Source: Bradyrhizobium sp. Gha
GTDB taxonomy: Bacteria > Pseudomonadota > Alphaproteobacteria > Rhizobiales > Xanthobacteraceae
Length of the DNA stretch: 64,000 bases
Assembly: GCF_900113735.1 (NCBI RefSeq)
Contig: NZ_FOQM01000016.1
Span: 99,195-163,194, forward strand
Reading direction: 5' to 3'
Under the pieces are notes generated by a model. It did no database searches. It worked only from the letters and a program-made list of their open reading frames with translations, and was not told the origin of the DNA. Shown one piece after another: positions 15,486 through 24,234 of this stretch. The translations under genes and the position numbers were made by a program. Each line of letters starts with the position of its first letter. Positions within the stretch are counted from its first letter, which is position 1.

Positions 15486-16157
15486 ATGGCTGGATTTAGG
15501 AATAAGGGCCTTGATGGAGGCCTTCGGCCGACGCGCCGTACGGCGCTGACGTTGATCGGCGTAGGCGCCTTCGCGGCCGGCGGTATGACCCTGGCGCGTG
15601 CGGCTGCCGAAGATGATGAGGTACTGACCGAAGCCAAGGTGCTGCGTGATCCCGACGTTCCCGTCGCCGGCAATCCCGATGGCAACATCTCCATCATCGA
15701 GTGGTCCGACTATAATTGTCCCTATTGCCGCAAGCTCGAGCCGGAGCTGCGCCAGGTTATCCAGGACGACGGCAAGGTCAGGCTGGTGTTGAAGGACTGG
15801 CCGATTCTCGGGCCCGTCTCGGTGACGGCGGCGCGGATCGCGCTGGCCGCGAAATTCCAGGACAAGTACCATCAGGCCCATGACGCCATGATGGGCGTCA
15901 GCTCGCGCCTGACCGAGTCGCGCGTCAACGAGCTGCTCGCATCCGCCGGGGTCGACATGGACCGCCTCAAGAGCGACCTCAACGCGCACGGCAAGGACAT
16001 CGAGGCGATCCTCAAGCGCAACAACGACCAGGCCGAAGCCTTTGGCTTCCGTGGCACGCCGTCCTTCATCGTCGGCAAGTACCGCGTGCCGGGTGTGCTC
16101 AGCATGAGCGAGTTCGAGCAGGTCATTGCAGATGCGCGCAAGGCCAAGATGAACTGA
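15486..16157 (+). CDS. DsbA-family thiol:disulfide oxidoreductase, probably Tat-exported
   Basis: 223 residues. The N-terminus has a twin-arginine motif (TRRTALTLIG, Arg17-Arg18) and a hydrophobic stretch to about residue 40. The thioredoxin-fold domain has the active site CPYC at 78-81 and the cis-proline loop GTPSFIVG near 190, the DsbA/BdbD pattern. It would oxidise or isomerise disulfides in periplasmic proteins. It lies close to two small secreted proteins with cysteine pairs, which could be clients, although nothing in the sequence proves it. It reads alone between a non-coding gap and a bidirectional hairpin. Confidence 0.88.
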   Translation: MAGFRNKGLDGGLRPTRRTALTLIGVGAFAAGGMTLARAAAEDDEVLTEAKVLRDPDVPVAGNPDGNISIIEWSDYNCPYCRKLEPELRQVIQDDGKVRLVLKDWPILGPVSVTAARIALAAKFQDKYHQAHDAMMGVSSRLTESRVNELLASAGVDMDRLKSDLNAHGKDIEAILKRNNDQAEAFGFRGTPSFIVGKYRVPGVLSMSEFEQVIADARKAKMN

Positions 16158-16187
16158 CCTATCGCTGCGCTGGTCGCAGACAAGACA

Positions 16188-16219
16188 AAGGCGCCGCCGC
16201 GGACCCGCGACGGCGCCTT
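16188..16219. terminator. Bidirectional hairpin between convergent genes
   Basis: AAGGCGCCG (16188-16196) and CGGCGCCTT (16211-16219) form a perfect 9-bp stem; CGCG repeats inside allow extra pairing. It stands 30 bp after the DsbA-like stop and 24 bp after the stop of the convergent small gene. Confidence 0.7.
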
Positions 16220-16242
16220 GTTCATGTCAGGTCGACGGAAGA

Positions 16243-16449
16243 CTACTTCGACGAGATCCGGACCCAATCCTTGTGCGCACGATCGCGCAGCAGATCCCAA
16301 TCGGCTTTCGCGACATCCCAGTTCACGATGGTGCGATTGCTGGTCGCGACCTCGCCATTGGCGACTGACGACGTCTGCATGGAGTCATAGACATAGACGC
16401 CGCAAGCGAGCAGCAGTGCGCCCAAAATCATTCCGAAAAAAGTCTGCAT
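16243..16449 (-). CDS. Small single-pass membrane protein, hypothetical
   Basis: 68 residues from the ATG at 16449, which has GGAGG 6 bp upstream. MQTFFGMILGALLLACGVYVYDS is one membrane helix at the N-terminus; the rest is a short polar domain (VNWDVAKADWDLLRDRAHKDW) with three tryptophans that should lie outside the membrane. Small proteins of this shape are conserved in Bradyrhizobiaceae without known function. No operon partner is obvious. Confidence 0.75.
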   Translation of the reverse strand: MQTFFGMILGALLLACGVYVYDSMQTSSVANGEVATSNRTIVNWDVAKADWDLLRDRAHKDWVRISSK

Positions 16450-16529
16450 GCGAACCTCCGGTGACGGGCGATAACGTCGGCCCGGAGTGATGGTTCCGCG
16501 ACAGTGCGGCGCAGGTAAGGACGGCTGGT

Positions 16530-17600
16530 TCATCCCTCGTTCAGCCAATCCAGCAGCTCCGCGTTGATCTCGCGGGGATAGGTGTGACTGAGATCGTCGA
16601 TTTCGCGATAGGTGACGTCAGCGCCGGCGGCCGTGAGTGCGGCTTGCGTCTGCCGCGCGCTCTGCACGGGAAACATCCAGTCGAGCTTGCCGTGGGTGAT
16701 GAAAACAGGCAGCCCTTGCAGGCGCGTGGCGTCGGCCATTTCAGCCATCAGCGGATGGAAGGTTGCCGACACCGGAGCGAGATGAGTGAACGGTGAGGCG
16801 CCATCGAGCCCGCTGACATAGCAGAAGGTGCCGCCGTCGCTCATGCCGGTCAGCAACATGCGCGAGGGGTCGATGCTCCAGCGGCTGCGCACGGTTTCGA
16901 GGATGCGCATGAGGTTCGGCGTGTCGGTGTCGTCGCCCATCAGCGCCCAGGTCTGTCCCGTCGCCGTTGGCGCGACCAGGATCGCGCCGAGGCTGCGGGC
17001 ATCGCGCAGCCAACTCCACAGGAAACCACGTCCGTTGCCGCTGCCGCCATGCAACGCGATCACCAGAGGCCAGGCTCGATCGGCTGTGTAATATTCGGGC
17101 ACATACACCGAGAAGCCGCCGCGGCTGCCGGGCTCGTTGTGATCGTGCAGGATACCGGTGTTGTCCCCCGCGCCGGCTTCGAGCAGCGTCAGCAGATCGC
17201 TGTTCCCGCGGGCGGCCGGATTCAGGAAGAAATTGCTGACCGGCGGAAACTGCAGCGACAGCGGATAAAGCGCCTCCTGGGCGCGCGGCAGATGGCGCAG
17301 CGCGCGGAACACCGCGACGAGATCGCCATTGCCGCGCTCGACGTCGCGAATCCCGGCAAAGGCGGCGAGCGTCTCGTTGCAGCTGCGATCGAGCCGTTCG
17401 CGCAGGCCGGTGAACTGCTCCGGCCATTGTCCGATGGCAGCGTGTGTCGTCTGCAGCGCATCATCAGGCGCGCCGATTGTGTTCATCACCGAGCCGAAAG
17501 CCGGCGGATGCAAATGCCGGGCGAAATAGCCGAGCGCTTCGAGCGCATCGAGCAGCGGCGGCAGCACGGCCACGATGTCGTCAATGACGGCCTCGGTCAT
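16530..17600 (-). CDS. Alpha/beta-hydrolase esterase (phospholipase/carboxylesterase type)
   Basis: 356 residues: an all-helical N-terminal part of about 150 residues, then an alpha/beta-hydrolase domain. HGGSGNG (184-190) is the oxyanion loop, Ser254 sits in GMSDGG, Asp307 in HGKLDW and His339 in DLSHTYP, giving a complete triad. There is no signal peptide, so it is cytosolic. The domain resembles the esterase D / PHB-depolymerase-like hydrolases acting on short or medium esters; the natural substrate is not known. It is the likely downstream partner of the HtrA-like gene, 35 bp away on the same strand. Confidence 0.8.
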   Translation of the reverse strand: MTEAVIDDIVAVLPPLLDALEALGYFARHLHPPAFGSVMNTIGAPDDALQTTHAAIGQWPEQFTGLRERLDRSCNETLAAFAGIRDVERGNGDLVAVFRALRHLPRAQEALYPLSLQFPPVSNFFLNPAARGNSDLLTLLEAGAGDNTGILHDHNEPGSRGGFSVYVPEYYTADRAWPLVIALHGGSGNGRGFLWSWLRDARSLGAILVAPTATGQTWALMGDDTDTPNLMRILETVRSRWSIDPSRMLLTGMSDGGTFCYVSGLDGASPFTHLAPVSATFHPLMAEMADATRLQGLPVFITHGKLDWMFPVQSARQTQAALTAAGADVTYREIDDLSHTYPREINAELLDWLNEG

Positions 17601-17635
17601 CGCCGCTTCCTTTGCTTGGCGTCAGTTCGGTCTGG

Positions 17636-18607
17636 TCAGTGCAGCTTCGGTGCCTTCAGAAGCTTGAAGCGGTCGGTCGACGTGACCGTGACGTCGAAGG
17701 TGACGCCTTCATGATGCACGGTGAGTGGCACGTCGACCCCGGCGGTGCCGAGCGCCCACAACTTCTTGTAAAAGGCCGTCTGGCTCGTGACCTTGTCGCC
17801 GTCCACCGCCAGAATGATGTCGTCGGTCTTGAGCTCGGCACGGGCGGCAGGACCGTTGGCGGAGGTCCCGATCACCACCACGCGGTTGTCGATCTCGGTC
17901 GAGTAGAGTCCGAGCCACGGCCGCGCCGGCTTGTTGACGCGACCGAACTTGCGGAGATCGTCGAGGATCGGCTTCAAGAGGTCGATCGGAACGATCATGT
18001 TGACGTGCTCGGCCCTGCCGTCGCGTTCGCGCTCGAGCTGGAGCGAACCAATGCCGATCAATTCGCCCCGGTCGTTGAGCAGCGCGGTGCCGCCCCAATT
18101 CGGATGGGCGGGGTAGGTGAACAATGCCTCGTCGAGCAGATACTCCCAGTAGCCGGCAAATTCCTGCTTGGCGACGACCTGGCTCGCGACCGATCGCGTC
18201 CGCCCACCGGCGCCGCCGACCACGACGCTGTCGCCGAGCCGGGTCTCTGCCGAGGAACCGAGCGGCAGCGGTTCGATCTCGAGCTGGCCGAGCGCTTGGA
18301 CCAGGCCGAAGCCGGTGACGCCATCGAAGCCGAGCACGTGTCCCGCCACCACGCGGCCGTCGCCGAGATGCAGCCATACCGACTCGGCCTCTGTGATGAG
18401 GTAGCCGATGGTGAGAACCAGCCCGTCATCGATCACGACGCCGTTGCCGGCGCGTTCGGTGCCGAGAGTTTCGGCGGTGAAGGCATCCGACGGGATGATG
18501 GCGTGCAAGCCAACGACGGATGCGAGCACGCGGTCGAGATCGAAATCGTAATCGCTCGCATGCGGCTGGTTGGCCGGCGGCACTCTCCATTCAGTCAGAG
18601 CGGGCAT
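17636..18607 (-). CDS. HtrA/DegP-like protein with PDZ domain and a lost catalytic triad (predicted pseudoprotease)
   Basis: 323 residues from the ATG at 18607 (AGGAG upstream). The fold is S1C: GNGVVIDDGLVLTIGYL aligns with the strand that holds the catalytic His in HtrA, DGVTGFGLV with the Asp strand, and NWGGTALLNDRGELIGIG with the Ser loop. Yet His is Tyr69, Asp is Gly99 and Ser is Trp171. A PDZ domain occupies about 228-312. There is no signal peptide. It therefore most likely binds peptides or acts as a scaffold and does not cut. The alignment is by eye, but the three motifs are well anchored by flanking glycines. Confidence 0.8.
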   Translation of the reverse strand: MPALTEWRVPPANQPHASDYDFDLDRVLASVVGLHAIIPSDAFTAETLGTERAGNGVVIDDGLVLTIGYLITEAESVWLHLGDGRVVAGHVLGFDGVTGFGLVQALGQLEIEPLPLGSSAETRLGDSVVVGGAGGRTRSVASQVVAKQEFAGYWEYLLDEALFTYPAHPNWGGTALLNDRGELIGIGSLQLERERDGRAEHVNMIVPIDLLKPILDDLRKFGRVNKPARPWLGLYSTEIDNRVVVIGTSANGPAARAELKTDDIILAVDGDKVTSQTAFYKKLWALGTAGVDVPLTVHHEGVTFDVTVTSTDRFKLLKAPKLH

Positions 18608-18891
18608 GGAGTTCTCCTGGCTGAGAGCATTGCTCCGCCGTGGCTGCGGGACGACGCGCGAAGCAAGCATAATTTACGCCGGAGGAGGCCGTCTTGAAAG
18701 GCTTGACCGCAACTATTCCAGACTGGTGACGCGATTTGCGAATATGACAGGAATCGTTCGCCTAAAGCCGGTTGACGATTGCCTGATCCGGCAGCGGTCG
18801 CATGGCTGGTGTCCGGCGAGGTGCTAGGCGGGGTCCGGTGAAGCTGCTAACCATTGCCGCTTCGTTTGACCAAGAGATCACGGACCGAACC

Positions 18892-20310
18892 ATGGACAAT
18901 CGCAGCGACATCTGGCGTGGCATCGACACCATCAAGGGACGTTTCATCGACCTGAGCGACAAGGTCTGGGGCATGCCCGAAGTCTGCTACACCGAGGCGC
19001 GTTCCGCGGCCGAGCATCTCGCCGAGCTGCGCCACCAGGGTTTCCGCATCACCGAGAAGGTGGCAGGCATTCCGACCGCGCTCATGGGCGAATGGGGCGA
19101 AGGAGGTCCGGTCATCGCCTTCATGGGTGAGTATGACGCGCTGCCGGGACTGAGCCAGGAGGCGGGCGTTGCCGAGCACCGTCCGGTCGAGACCGGCGGG
19201 CATGGCCATGGCTGCGGTCACAATCTGCTCGGCTCTGCGGCGCTGCTGGCTGCGACCGCGGTCAAGGACTGGCTCGCCGAGAACAAGGTGCCCGGCCGGG
19301 TGCGCTATTACGGCTGCCCGGCGGAAGAAGGCGGTGCGGCCAAGGCCTTCATGGTGCGCTCCGGCGCGTTCGAGGACGCCGATATCGCCATCACCTGGCA
19401 TCCGCACAGCTTTTGGGAAGTCGCGGTCACCCCGTCGCTCGCCAATACGCGCGCCGACTTCATCTTCACCGGCCGCACCTCGCATGCGGCGGCTTCGCCC
19501 CATCTCGGCCGCTCCGCGCTCGATGCGGTCGAGCTGATGAACGTCGGTGTGAACTACATGCGCGAGCACATGCCGAGCGACGCACGCGTTCACTACGCGC
19601 TGCTCGATACCGGCGGCATCGCCCCCAACGTGGTGCAGGCCCATGCCCGCGTGCGTTATTCCATTCGTGCCCGCGACCTTCCCGGCATGAACGAACTGGT
19701 CGGGCGTGTCAGCAAGATCGCTGAGGGCGCTGCCCTGATGACCGAGACCAAGGTCGAGATGAAGATCATCTCCGCGGTCTCCAATATCCTGCCGAACACA
19801 CCGCTGGAGCAGGCGCTGCATCGGGTCATGGAAGAGCTCGGACCGCCGCATTTCGACGATACGGACAAGGGCTTTGCCAGCCAGATACGCGCGACGCTGA
19901 CCGAGAAGGACATCGCGTCGGTCTATTACGCGATCGGCATGGAGCCGACCGATCGGCCGCTCGCCGACTTCCTGGTGCCGCTCGATGCCAAGCGCAACCC
20001 GCTGGTCGGCTCGACCGACGTGGGCGATGTGAGCTGGGTTGTGCCGACCGTGCAGGTTCACGCACCAACGGTTGCAATCGGCACGCCTTTCCACACCTGG
20101 CAGGTGGTGGCACAGGGCAAGAGCCCGCATGCCCACAAGGCCATGGTGCAGGCGGCCAAGGCCATGGCCGGCCTCGGAATCAAGGCGTTGACCGAGCCGG
20201 AACTGATCAAGGCTGCGAAGGCCGATCTGACGAAACGGACCGCCAAGACGCCTTATGTCTGCCCGCTGCCGGACCATGTCGCGCCGCCGCTCACGATGTC
20301 CGTGGCGTAG
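18892..20310 (+). CDS. M20-family amidohydrolase, AbgB / peptidase-dimer type
   Basis: 472 residues from the ATG at 18892; a frame extends 30 codons upstream but those residues are not family-like. The metal site motifs are GHGHGCGHNLLG (about 103-114) and CPAEEGGAAKAF, with a later WHPHSFW. A lid/dimerisation domain lies in the middle. The family includes the p-aminobenzoyl-glutamate hydrolase subunit AbgB and other N-acyl amino-acid hydrolases. It precedes a complete oligopeptide-type ABC importer, so it probably hydrolyses an amide-linked compound brought in by that system. The ribosome site is weak. Confidence 0.88.
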   Translation: MDNRSDIWRGIDTIKGRFIDLSDKVWGMPEVCYTEARSAAEHLAELRHQGFRITEKVAGIPTALMGEWGEGGPVIAFMGEYDALPGLSQEAGVAEHRPVETGGHGHGCGHNLLGSAALLAATAVKDWLAENKVPGRVRYYGCPAEEGGAAKAFMVRSGAFEDADIAITWHPHSFWEVAVTPSLANTRADFIFTGRTSHAAASPHLGRSALDAVELMNVGVNYMREHMPSDARVHYALLDTGGIAPNVVQAHARVRYSIRARDLPGMNELVGRVSKIAEGAALMTETKVEMKIISAVSNILPNTPLEQALHRVMEELGPPHFDDTDKGFASQIRATLTEKDIASVYYAIGMEPTDRPLADFLVPLDAKRNPLVGSTDVGDVSWVVPTVQVHAPTVAIGTPFHTWQVVAQGKSPHAHKAMVQAAKAMAGLGIKALTEPELIKAAKADLTKRTAKTPYVCPLPDHVAPPLTMSVA

Positions 20311-20343
20311 AATTCCATCTCGATACTTCGTCTGATCTCGCGA

Positions 20344-20353
20344 ACAAATTTGT
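20344..20353. promoter_or_regulatory. Palindrome before the Dpp-type operon
   Basis: ACAAATTTGT is a perfect palindrome, framed by GCG and CGC, in the 261-bp gap between the M20 gene and the solute-binding protein gene. A possible operator; no regulator gene is adjacent. Confidence 0.3.
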
Positions 20354-20571
20354 CGCAGTGCAACTTGGTTTCCGGCGGATTTTGACGCCGGAATGCCGAA
20401 CCGTTGGGCTTGGAAGCGAAGTTTTGCTCAACGGACAGCCAGAACACCGTTTGCATACACACGGTCGCAGTTGACGTGCGCCCTATTCAGTGTGCCATCT
20501 ACCGCCAGCGAAAATCAGGCGGCCTTCCCGCGGTCGCCTGCAATCCATCCGGGACCAGACGGGGGACAACC

Positions 20572-22362
20572 ATGCTGGACAAAGAACTGCGTTCGATGAT
20601 CGGTGACGTGAAGGACGGGCGGATGGATCGCCGAGCCTTCATCAAACGTTTGGCCGCGGTCGGCCTCACCGCGCCCCTCGCCAACCAGATACTTGCGCTC
20701 GGCGGCGTAGCCATGGCCCAGAGCCCGTCTCCGTATGCTCCGACCAAGCGCGGTGGTGGCGGCCCGCTCAAGCTGTTGTGGTGGCAGGGCCCGACCTTGC
20801 TCAATCCGCATTTTGCCACCGGCACCAAGGATCAGGACGGCTCGCGCCTGTTCTACGAGCCGCTCGCAAGCTGGGACATCGACGGTCACCTCAATCCGAT
20901 CCTTGCCGCCGAAATCCCCTCGGTCGCGAATGGCGGCCTCGCAGCCGACGGCAAGTCGGTGACCTGGAAGATCAAGCCTGGCGTCAAATGGCATGACGGC
21001 AAGCCCCTGACGGCCGATGATTTCGTATTTACCTGGGCCTATGCCAGCGACCCCGCGACCGCGGCGGTCTCCATCACGGCCTACAGTGACTTGACCGTCG
21101 AAAAGGTGGATGACCTGACCATCCGCCTTCTGTTCAACAAGCCTACGCCGTTCTGGGCCAATGCGTTCGTCGGCGCTTACGGCTGCGTCATTCCGAAACA
21201 TCTGTTTGCGGACTACAAGGGATCGAAATCCCGCGAGGCGCCGACCAACCTGGCTCCTGTCGGGACAGGCCCCTACAAATTCGTCGAGTTCAAGCCGGGC
21301 GATCTGGTCCGCGGCCAGCTCAATCCGGACTATCACATGCCCAACAGACCGTATTTCGACACGATCGACATGAAGGGCGGCGGCGATGCCGTCTCCGCAG
21401 CCCGGGCCGTGATCCAGACCGGAGAATTCGATTTCGCCTGGAACATGCAGGTCGAGGACGAGGTGCTGCTGCGTCTCGAGAAGGGCGGTAAGGGCAAGAC
21501 CACCTATGCCGTGGGCGGCGACATCGAGTTCATCGCCATCAACTTCACCGATCCCAATACCGAGGTCGACGGCGAGCGGTCGTCGATGAAGACCAAGCAC
21601 CCGACCCTGTCGGATCCCGCGGTGCGCCAGGCGCTCGCGCTACTGGTCGATCGCGCCTCCGTGAAGAAGGCCATCTACGGCCGGGCCGGACGCACCACCT
21701 CGAATTACCTCAATGGCCCCGACGACTTCGTGTCGAAGAACACGAAATGGGAGTTCAACGTCGACAAGGCGATCGCGTTGCTGGAGCAGGCCGGCTGGAA
21801 GGCCGGCGCGGACGGCATCCGCGAGAAGGACGGAAAGAAGCTGAAGCTTCTCTACCAGACCTCGACCAACGGTCCACGGCAGAAGACCCAGGCCATCGTC
21901 AAGCAGGCCTGTCAGAAAGCCGGAATCGACGTCGAACTAAAATCCGTCGTCGCCTCGGTGTTCTTCTCTTCCGACGTAGCCAATCCCGACACCTACTCGA
22001 AGTTTTACGCCGACATCGAGGAATTCCAGATCCCGATGACGCAGCCGGATCCGGCGCTGCACATGAAGCGCTACATCTCGAGCCAGGTGGCCAGCAAAGA
22101 CAACAAATGGCAGGGGCAGAACTTCCCGCGCTGGGTCAACAAGGACTACGATGCCGCCATCGATGCGGCCGAGACCGAGATCGACCCGGTCAAGCGCGCC
22201 GCGCTCTACATCAAGTGCAACGACATGTTGTGGCAGGACACCGTGTTCATCCCGGTGATGCATCGTCTTACGGTTGATGCCTGCGCCAATACGCTGCGAC
22301 CGGTCATCTCGGGCTGGGCCAACCGGACTGACAACATCCAGGACTGGTATCGCGAGGGCTGA
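20572..22362 (+). CDS. ABC transporter solute-binding protein, peptide/opine family 5
   Basis: 596 residues from the ATG at 20572 (GGGGGA upstream). A twin-arginine-type signal (MDRRAFIKRLAAVGL, about 18-32) precedes the mature protein. The body has the family 5 pattern: LNPHFATGTKDQDG, then FYEPLASWD, KPGVKWHDGKPLTADDFVFTW and VGTGPYKF. These proteins bind peptides, opines or other small amides in the periplasm. It is followed at once by two permeases and two ATPases, forming a complete DppABCDF-type importer. Confidence 0.92.
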   Translation: MLDKELRSMIGDVKDGRMDRRAFIKRLAAVGLTAPLANQILALGGVAMAQSPSPYAPTKRGGGGPLKLLWWQGPTLLNPHFATGTKDQDGSRLFYEPLASWDIDGHLNPILAAEIPSVANGGLAADGKSVTWKIKPGVKWHDGKPLTADDFVFTWAYASDPATAAVSITAYSDLTVEKVDDLTIRLLFNKPTPFWANAFVGAYGCVIPKHLFADYKGSKSREAPTNLAPVGTGPYKFVEFKPGDLVRGQLNPDYHMPNRPYFDTIDMKGGGDAVSAARAVIQTGEFDFAWNMQVEDEVLLRLEKGGKGKTTYAVGGDIEFIAINFTDPNTEVDGERSSMKTKHPTLSDPAVRQALALLVDRASVKKAIYGRAGRTTSNYLNGPDDFVSKNTKWEFNVDKAIALLEQAGWKAGADGIREKDGKKLKLLYQTSTNGPRQKTQAIVKQACQKAGIDVELKSVVASVFFSSDVANPDTYSKFYADIEEFQIPMTQPDPALHMKRYISSQVASKDNKWQGQNFPRWVNKDYDAAIDAAETEIDPVKRAALYIKCNDMLWQDTVFIPVMHRLTVDACANTLRPVISGWANRTDNIQDWYREG

Positions 22363-22391
22363 GCACGGGCGTCTAAGCGGATTATTCGCTC

Positions 22392-23351
22392 ATGAGTCAG
22401 TACGTCCTGCGTCGTCTGATGATCGCGATTCCGAGCCTGCTCGGAATCTCGCTGGTCCTGTTCGTCGTCCTGGCGCTTGCGCCAGGCGATCCCTTCAGCG
22501 AGCTCGCGACCAATCCGAACGTGCCGCCCGAGGTGCAAGCCGCGCTTCGGGCGAGGTTCGGCCTCGACGATCCGATCTACCTTCGCTATTTGCACTGGCT
22601 CAACGCCATGCTGCACGGCGACTGGGGCTTCTCCTTCGTCAGCCGGATGAATGTGGACACGCTCATCCTGCAGCGCCTGCCGGCCACGCTTTACGTGATC
22701 GGCTCGGCGCAGATCCTGGCGCTGCTGATCGCGATTCCCGTCGGCGTCTATGCCGCCACAAAACCCTATTCGCTGTTCGACCAGGTCGCGAACACGCTCG
22801 CCTTCGTCGGCTTCTCGCTGCCGACCTTCTTCACCGGCATCCTGTTCATCCTGATCTTCTCGGTGACGCTGGACTGGCTGCCGTTCGTCTACTCCACCGA
22901 CATCAAGGCCACCGGTATCAACTATGTGCTGGAGATGATCCGGCAGGCGATCATGCCGGTGGCCGTGCTCGGCCTGTTCCAGGCGGCCTCGATGACGCGT
23001 TTCGTACGCTCGGCGATGCTCGACGTCATCAGGCTCGACTATGTCACGACCGCGCGAGCCAAGGGCCTCGGCCAGACCAAGGTCATCGTCAAGCACGTGA
23101 TGCGCAACGCCATGATCCCGGTCGTGACGCTGATCGCGCTGCAGATGCCGGCGGTGTTCGGCGGCGCCATCGTCACCGAGCAGATCTTCCGCATTCCCGG
23201 CATCGGCTCGCTCCTGATCTCCTCCATCCTTTCCAACGACACGCCGGTGGTGATGGCCGTCACTTTCGTCTTCGCGTGCCTCGTGGTGCTGTTCAATCTC
23301 ATCGCGGACGTCCTTTATGGCTGGCTTGACCCTCGCATCTCCTTCCGCTGA
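22392..23351 (+). CDS. ABC transporter permease, DppB type
   Basis: 319 residues with six membrane helices. The BPD-transport EAA motif is visible near the C-terminus (TTARAKGLGQTKVIVKHVMRNAMIPV). It starts 29 bp after the binding-protein stop and ends 35 bp inside the next permease gene. With DppC it forms the membrane channel of the importer. Confidence 0.92.
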   Translation: MSQYVLRRLMIAIPSLLGISLVLFVVLALAPGDPFSELATNPNVPPEVQAALRARFGLDDPIYLRYLHWLNAMLHGDWGFSFVSRMNVDTLILQRLPATLYVIGSAQILALLIAIPVGVYAATKPYSLFDQVANTLAFVGFSLPTFFTGILFILIFSVTLDWLPFVYSTDIKATGINYVLEMIRQAIMPVAVLGLFQAASMTRFVRSAMLDVIRLDYVTTARAKGLGQTKVIVKHVMRNAMIPVVTLIALQMPAVFGGAIVTEQIFRIPGIGSLLISSILSNDTPVVMAVTFVFACLVVLFNLIADVLYGWLDPRISFR

Positions 23352-24234
23352 GCGGCGCGTTTACTCGCCCTGGCGCGAAACGTGGCGGCGCTTCAGCCGG
23401 CACAGGCTTGCCGTGGTCAGCGCGTTTCTGCTCCTCATCCTGATTCTGGCGGTGGTGGCCGGCCCCTTCGTCTGGCGCGTCAAGATCGACGACATCGATA
23501 TCGTGGCGGGCCTGCAGGGGCCGTCGTTCGCCCACCCCTTCGGCACCGACGATCTCGGTCAGGACATCCTCGCCCGCATGATCTATGGCGGCCGTATCTC
23601 GCTCGCCGTCGGGCTCGCCGCGATGCTGGTGTCGGTGTTCATCGGCACGCTGATTGGTTCGCTCGCCGGCATGTCCCGCGGCGCGCTCGGGTACGGATTG
23701 ATGTGGCTGACCGACCTGTTTCTGTCGCTGCCGCAACTGCCGCTGCTGCTGTTGTTGATCTATCTGTTCCGCGACGGGCTGAAGCAGGTGTTCGGCCCCG
23801 AGGGCGGCATCTTCATCCTGATCGTGCTCGTGATCGGCGGCCTGCGCTGGATGCCGGTGGCGCGTCTCGTCCGCGCTCAGTTCCTGTCGATCCGCGAGAA
23901 GGAGTTCGTCGAGGCCGCGCGCGCGCTCGGTGCGAGCCCGGTGCGTCAGGTGGTGAAGCACATCCTTCCCAATGCGCTCGGTCCGGTGATCATCGCCGGC
24001 ACCATCGACGTGGCCGCCGCGATCATCGCGGAATCGACGCTGTCCTTCCTCGGCCTCGGCTTCCCGCCTGACACCCCGACCTGGGGCCGGCTGCTGTACG
24101 ACGCCAAGGACTTTCTCGACATCGGCCCGCACTGGGCCCTGTTTCCCGGCGGCGCGATCTTCATCGCGGTCGTCGCCATCAACTTCATCGGCGACGGTCT
24201 GCGTGACGCGCTGGATGCGCGACGGGTGATCTGA
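23317..24234 (+). CDS. ABC transporter permease, DppC type
   Basis: 305 residues with an N-terminal cytoplasmic leader, then membrane helices, HPFGTDDLGQDILARM (the DppC/OppC N-terminal signature) and the EAA loop EFVEAARALGASPVRQVVKHILPN. The start overlaps the DppB gene by 35 bp, and the stop shares bases with the next start (TGATG), so all genes are coupled. It pairs with DppB. Confidence 0.92.
   Translation: MAGLTLASPSAERRVYSPWRETWRRFSRHRLAVVSAFLLLILILAVVAGPFVWRVKIDDIDIVAGLQGPSFAHPFGTDDLGQDILARMIYGGRISLAVGLAAMLVSVFIGTLIGSLAGMSRGALGYGLMWLTDLFLSLPQLPLLLLLIYLFRDGLKQVFGPEGGIFILIVLVIGGLRWMPVARLVRAQFLSIREKEFVEAARALGASPVRQVVKHILPNALGPVIIAGTIDVAAAIIAESTLSFLGLGFPPDTPTWGRLLYDAKDFLDIGPHWALFPGGAIFIAVVAINFIGDGLRDALDARRVI

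Noticed and set aside
18847..20277. 476-codon minus-strand frame over the M20 gene
   Set aside because: Antisense frame. The plus-strand M20 metal-binding motifs are complete, so that strand is the coding one.
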